From contig JAOZNY010000091.1 of NCBI GenBank assembly GCA_029933565.1, positions 1 through 10,956 of the forward strand: a stretch of DNA of 10,956 nt, written 5' to 3'. Below are positions 7,871 through 10,956 of the stretch, in pieces. This DNA is from Bacteroidales bacterium. Lineage in GTDB: Bacteria > Bacteroidota > Bacteroidia > Bacteroidales > F082. Position 1 is the first letter of the stretch. Every line of letters starts with the position of its first letter. The notes beneath the pieces were generated by a model. That model did no database searches. It saw only the letters and a program-made list of their open reading frames with translations, and had not been told where the DNA came from. The translations under genes were made by a program, and so were the position numbers.

Positions 7871-7899
7871 TAAACTCGCAACCATTAAAAAATATTAAC

Positions 7900-9369
7900 A
7901 TGAAACGTAAGATTTTATTATTCATCTTTCTGGCTGTTTTTTTTAATTCATTATCAGCCCAAGGCATAAAAGCATATCTATCGTATGCAGCATTCAATAC
8001 ACCAGAAAATGAACCCTATCTGGAGACCTATCTTACAGTTAAGGGTAGCAGTATTAGGCATATCGCCTCCGGCGATAAATTTCAGGGAACCGTAATTGTT
8101 CAGATTATTTTTAGACAAGATGACAATATTGTAAACTTCGCAAAGTATAAACTTGCAGGTCCTCTTACAGATGATACTTTAGCAGGAGTTCTTAACTTTC
8201 TTGATGTACAACGATACACACTTGGAAATGGTAGTTTTGATATTGAGGTGAAAATGAATGACTTGAACACAAATGTTGAACCTATTACAAGTTTCGATCA
8301 ATACACCATTAGTTTTCCTGAGGACACAACTTCATTCTCCGATATTGAGTTTCTAACTTCTTTTTCTGAATCAGATCTAACCGATAATCTTAGTAGAAAT
8401 GGCTACCAATTGATTCCCTACGTTTTCAATTATTTTCCTGAAAATGCAAATTCCATCAGTTTTTATACTGAAATGTACAATTATAATATTGAAAACGGTA
8501 GCGGATATTTGCTGTCATATTACATAAAACAGTTTGAAACAAACAAGATATTGGATAATTTTTCTTTCGTAAAAAGAAAAACTGCTGATACAATAAATCC
8601 CGTATTAGGAACTATTGACATTAAGGATCTTCCAAGTGGAAACTATCTTTTGGTTATTGAGGCCAGAGATAGAAACAATGAATTAATATGTAATAAGGAA
8701 TCATTTTTTCAGAATTATAATCCCTCGCTTGAATTCAATATTGAAGATGTTGACCCCTTCGATATGTCAAATAGTTTTGTAAGTGCAATGAATAGTCACG
8801 ACACACTAGCCATGTATATTTCGTGGCTTAAGCCAATTTCCAGTGATGCTGAGAGAACATTTACGGTTTCATTGCTTAACCCTGACTCAGATATTAATGA
8901 TATGAAAAAGTATTTTTTAAATTTTTGGGTTGAAAAAGATAAATCTTATCCTGAAGAAGCATGGCTGGCATATAAATTCAATGTGGAAAAAACAATTTAT
9001 AATTACAGCACACAAAACACACCTGGATTTGATACCGACCGTGGAAGGGTATTCCTGCAATACGGAGCTCCTAATGTTATTTCAGAGAGTTATACAGAAC
9101 CAAATGCATTTCCTTACGAAATTTGGCACTATTATCAACTTCCCAATGGGCAAACAGACAAAAAATTTATTTTTTATACGCAAGAGATAGCAACCAACGA
9201 TTTTGAACTAATTCACTCTGATGCAATTGGTGAACTTAATAACTATAAATGGCGGTTATGGATTAATAACCGAGATACCCGCTACACCAATCTGATGAAT
9301 GTTGACGACACTCATTATAGGGAAATTTGGGGAAGCAATCAGGACGACTATTATCATCAACCACGATAG
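7900..9369 (+). CDS. Secreted GWxTD-domain protein of unknown function
   Basis: From the ATG at 7900 the protein has 489 residues. It begins with a clear signal peptide: basic MKRK, a hydrophobic core, then LSA-Q with likely cleavage after residue 20. The frame is open back to 7813, but an upstream start would bury the signal peptide and precede the promoter. The last third carries the GWxTD domain, found mainly in Bacteroidota and Acidobacteriota: a FLNFWVEKD segment, then PGFDTDRGRV at about 375-384, LQYGAPN and YEIWHYY. The name-giving Trp is Phe here (GFDTD). The preceding region looks mostly beta-stranded. The function of the family is not established. It is probably exported to the periplasm or outer membrane. 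No lipobox is seen. Confidence 0.88.
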   Translation: MKRKILLFIFLAVFFNSLSAQGIKAYLSYAAFNTPENEPYLETYLTVKGSSIRHIASGDKFQGTVIVQIIFRQDDNIVNFAKYKLAGPLTDDTLAGVLNFLDVQRYTLGNGSFDIEVKMNDLNTNVEPITSFDQYTISFPEDTTSFSDIEFLTSFSESDLTDNLSRNGYQLIPYVFNYFPENANSISFYTEMYNYNIENGSGYLLSYYIKQFETNKILDNFSFVKRKTADTINPVLGTIDIKDLPSGNYLLVIEARDRNNELICNKESFFQNYNPSLEFNIEDVDPFDMSNSFVSAMNSHDTLAMYISWLKPISSDAERTFTVSLLNPDSDINDMKKYFLNFWVEKDKSYPEEAWLAYKFNVEKTIYNYSTQNTPGFDTDRGRVFLQYGAPNVISESYTEPNAFPYEIWHYYQLPNGQTDKKFIFYTQEIATNDFELIHSDAIGELNNYKWRLWINNRDTRYTNLMNVDDTHYREIWGSNQDDYYHQPR

Positions 9370-9478
9370 AATATCGAACATTATTTCTCAATACTCAAAT
9401 CATATTTTAAAAAAAAGTGTGTGATTTATAATATTATGCATTGAGTTTTATTTATGATTTACTTATTCGTTTTTACTT

Positions 9479-9486
9479 TAAATTTG
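9479..9486 (+). promoter_or_regulatory. -7 element TAAATTTG of the glycosyltransferase gene
   Basis: TAAATTTG matches TAnnTTTG exactly and lies 34 nt before the TTG start at 9521, implying a leader of roughly 28-30 nt. No -33 TTG is found at the usual spacing, so the call rests on the -7 box and its position in the intergenic gap. Confidence 0.45.
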
Positions 9487-9520
9487 CCAACAACTCATGA
9501 TAAACAAATATTATTGAATC

Positions 9521-10528
9521 TTGAAAAAAACGGCAGTTGTTATCCTTAATTATAACGGAAAAAAATTCCTTGAAGATTTTCTTCCAACGGTAATTGATAA
9601 ATCAAAAGATATTGCTGATATTTGGGTTGCTGATAATAATTCAAGCGATGGTTCTGTTGAGTTATTAAAGAGTAAATTTCCTGAAGTTAATTTGATAATC
9701 AACAAGGTAAATGGTGGATATACAACTGGTTACAATCTTGCGTTAAAGCAAATAGAGGCCGAGTATTATGTTTTACTCAATTCTGATATTGAAGTAACTG
9801 ACAATTGGATTGAACCCGTTATTGAGTTGATGGATTCCGACAAAAATATTGCAGCCTGTCAGCCAAAAATACGTTCGTTTTACGAAAAAGATAAGTTTGA
9901 ATATGCCGGTGCATCAGGTGGATTTATCGACAAATATGGTTATCCATTTTGCAGGGGTAGACTGTTTCAGTCGCTAGAAACAGATACCGGGCAGTACAAC
10001 GATGCTGTGGAAGTTTTTTGGGCTAGTGGTGCCTGTATGTTTGTGAGGGCCGATCTTTTCCATGAATATGGTGGTCTCGATGATGATTTCTTTGCCCATA
10101 TGGAAGAAATTGATCTTTGCTGGCGATTAAAAAATTATGGCCACAAAATCATGGTTTGTCCATCGTCCACAGTATTTCACGTTGGTGGAGGTACATTGCC
10201 TAAAAACTCTCCTCGCAAAACCTATCTTAATTTCAGGAATAATTTTAGCCTTTTATATAAAAATCTACCTGCTAACAGACTCTTTCAGGTTTTTGCACTG
10301 AGGTTGTTGCTGGATGGAGTAGCAGGTATTAAGTTTCTTCTTGAAGGTGGATTTCAGGATTTTCTTGCTGTAATTAAGGCGCACTTCTATTTTTATAGAA
10401 ATATTGGAAAACTCAGAAATAAAAGGAAAAAACTCAAACAAGGAAAGGTGTCGCAGATTTATGACGGGAATATTGTTGTTGAGCATTATTTAAAAAGAAA
10501 AAACCGTTTCAGCGATTTAGAAATGTAA
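9521..10528 (+). CDS. Family 2 glycosyltransferase, rhamnosyltransferase-like
   Basis: This 335-residue GT-A-fold enzyme probably transfers a sugar to an envelope glycan acceptor on the cytoplasmic face of the membrane. Motifs are VVILNYNG (6-13), VADNNSSDGS (36-45), the DXD-equivalent LLNSDIEV (85-92), FWASGACMFVR (166-176), and the acceptor-side HMEEIDLCWR (193-202), followed by FHVGGGT (219-225). The best relatives by pattern are WbbL-like rhamnosyltransferases, but donor and acceptor cannot be read from sequence. The start must be the TTG at 9521: an in-frame TGA lies only one codon upstream, and the conserved first strand begins at residue 4. The gene converges on aroQ with 8 bp between stop codons. 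Confidence 0.92.
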   Translation: MKKTAVVILNYNGKKFLEDFLPTVIDKSKDIADIWVADNNSSDGSVELLKSKFPEVNLIINKVNGGYTTGYNLALKQIEAEYYVLLNSDIEVTDNWIEPVIELMDSDKNIAACQPKIRSFYEKDKFEYAGASGGFIDKYGYPFCRGRLFQSLETDTGQYNDAVEVFWASGACMFVRADLFHEYGGLDDDFFAHMEEIDLCWRLKNYGHKIMVCPSSTVFHVGGGTLPKNSPRKTYLNFRNNFSLLYKNLPANRLFQVFALRLLLDGVAGIKFLLEGGFQDFLAVIKAHFYFYRNIGKLRNKRKKLKQGKVSQIYDGNIVVEHYLKRKNRFSDLEM

Positions 10529-10536
10529 TTAATGTT

Positions 10537-10956
10537 CTATTTTTTTCTGATAAGATGTTCAATGGCCATACGATACGAGTCGAAGCCAAAACCCGCAATT
10601 GATCCAGTACAATGGGGTGCAATGTAGGAAACATGCCTGAAATCTTCCCTTTGAAACACATTGGAAATATGCACTTCTATAACAGGAATGTCGATGGCTT
10701 TTACCGCATCGCCAATGGCAACTGAAGTGTGAGTATAGGCAGCGGCATTAAGAATAATGGCATTGTGTTCGAGCATGGCTTCATGCATTCTGTTTATTAT
10801 TTCACCTTCCACATTCGATTGAAAATAATCAATTTTAATCTTAGGGAAGATGGTTCTTAATTCCTCTAGAAAATCTTCAAAACTTACTTTTCCATAAAAC
10901 TTTGTCTCTCTTTCGCCCGTGAGGTTTAAATTAGGCCCATTAATTATTATCAAACT
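10537..10956 (-). CDS. aroQ: Type II 3-dehydroquinate dehydratase, start beyond window edge
   Basis: AroQ dehydrates 3-dehydroquinate to 3-dehydroshikimate, the third step of the shikimate pathway. Visible signatures are INGPNLNL, GERETKFYG carrying the catalytic-loop Arg and Tyr, QSNVEGEI, ILNAAAYTHTS with the substrate-binding Asn, and EVHISN with the catalytic His, followed by REDFR. The coding frame stays open to the last base of the window. A TTG at 10953 could be read as the start, but homologues normally have two or three extra residues and an ATG before this strand, so the true start is probably just outside. About 138 of a typical 140-150 residues are present. The stop is TAG at 10537-10539. 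Confidence 0.94.
   Translation of the reverse strand, partial: SLIIINGPNLNLTGERETKFYGKVSFEDFLEELRTIFPKIKIDYFQSNVEGEIINRMHEAMLEHNAIILNAAAYTHTSVAIGDAVKAIDIPVIEVHISNVFQREDFRHVSYIAPHCTGSIAGFGFDSYRMAIEHLIRKK

Noticed and set aside
7813..7899. Upstream ATG extension of the GWxTD gene
   Set aside because: It would overlap miaA by 53 nt, place 29 polar and mixed residues before a clear signal peptide, and precede the promoter at 7840-7870.
8930..9190. 86-residue open frame on the plus strand
   Set aside because: It lies wholly inside the GWxTD coding region in another frame, and the enclosing frame carries the conserved domain.
9397..9427. AAATCA...TGATTT inverted repeat after the GWxTD gene, as a terminator
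   Set aside because: The stem is AT-only apart from one G-C pair and two wobbles, with a long A-rich loop and no T-run after it. It is too weak to call.
1..10956. Defence system, mobile element, CRISPR array or biosynthetic cluster
   Set aside because: All genes match housekeeping or envelope families or single unknown proteins. No integrase, transposase, repeat-spacer pattern, toxin-antitoxin pair or co-directional accessory cluster is visible.

Overview
The window looks like ordinary chromosomal DNA from a member of the Bacteroidota, probably near the Bacteroidales/Marinilabiliales. The reasons are the low G+C content, A-rich start regions without clear Shine-Dalgarno sequences, several TAnnTTTG promoter -7 elements, and protein families typical of that phylum (DUF4301 and GWxTD-domain proteins). 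The taxon is inferred from these features; no rRNA or marker search was possible. There is no sign of a prophage, transposon, CRISPR array, tRNA or rRNA.

Layout: (1) 2-1555, minus: a complete DUF4301 protein with motifs that resemble sugar-nucleotide pyrophosphorylases. (2) 1556-1843: a divergent intergenic region with a damaged GC-rich hairpin, which may be a dispersed-repeat remnant, and a weak promoter. (3) 1844-4519, plus: an 891-residue membrane-anchored protein, with a DUF3352-like N-terminal part and a beta-propeller-like C-terminal part. (4) 4520-4601: a convergent spacer with short degenerate tandem motifs. (5) 4602-5468, minus: a LpxL/HtrB-type lipid acyltransferase. (6) 5495-7865, plus: a tRNA-maturation pair made of a CCA-adding-type nucleotidyltransferase with an HD domain, overlapping miaA by 11 nt. 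(7) 7900-9369, plus: a secreted GWxTD-domain protein with its own promoter-like sequence over the miaA stop codon. (8) 9521-10528, plus: a family 2 glycosyltransferase that starts at TTG. (9) 10537 to the right edge, minus: a type II 3-dehydroquinate dehydratase whose start lies just outside the window.

Functionally this is a set of housekeeping genes: tRNA 3'-end and A37 modification (cca, miaA), envelope lipid and glycan synthesis (acyltransferase, glycosyltransferase, possibly the DUF4301 protein), aromatic amino-acid synthesis (aroQ), and two exported or anchored proteins of unknown role. I do not see a multi-gene novel system. The two points most worth following up are the possible UDPGP-like nucleotidyltransferase identity of DUF4301, and the 26-bp divergent region between the acyltransferase and cca genes, where two -7 elements lie back to back and predict leaderless or nearly leaderless transcripts on both sides.
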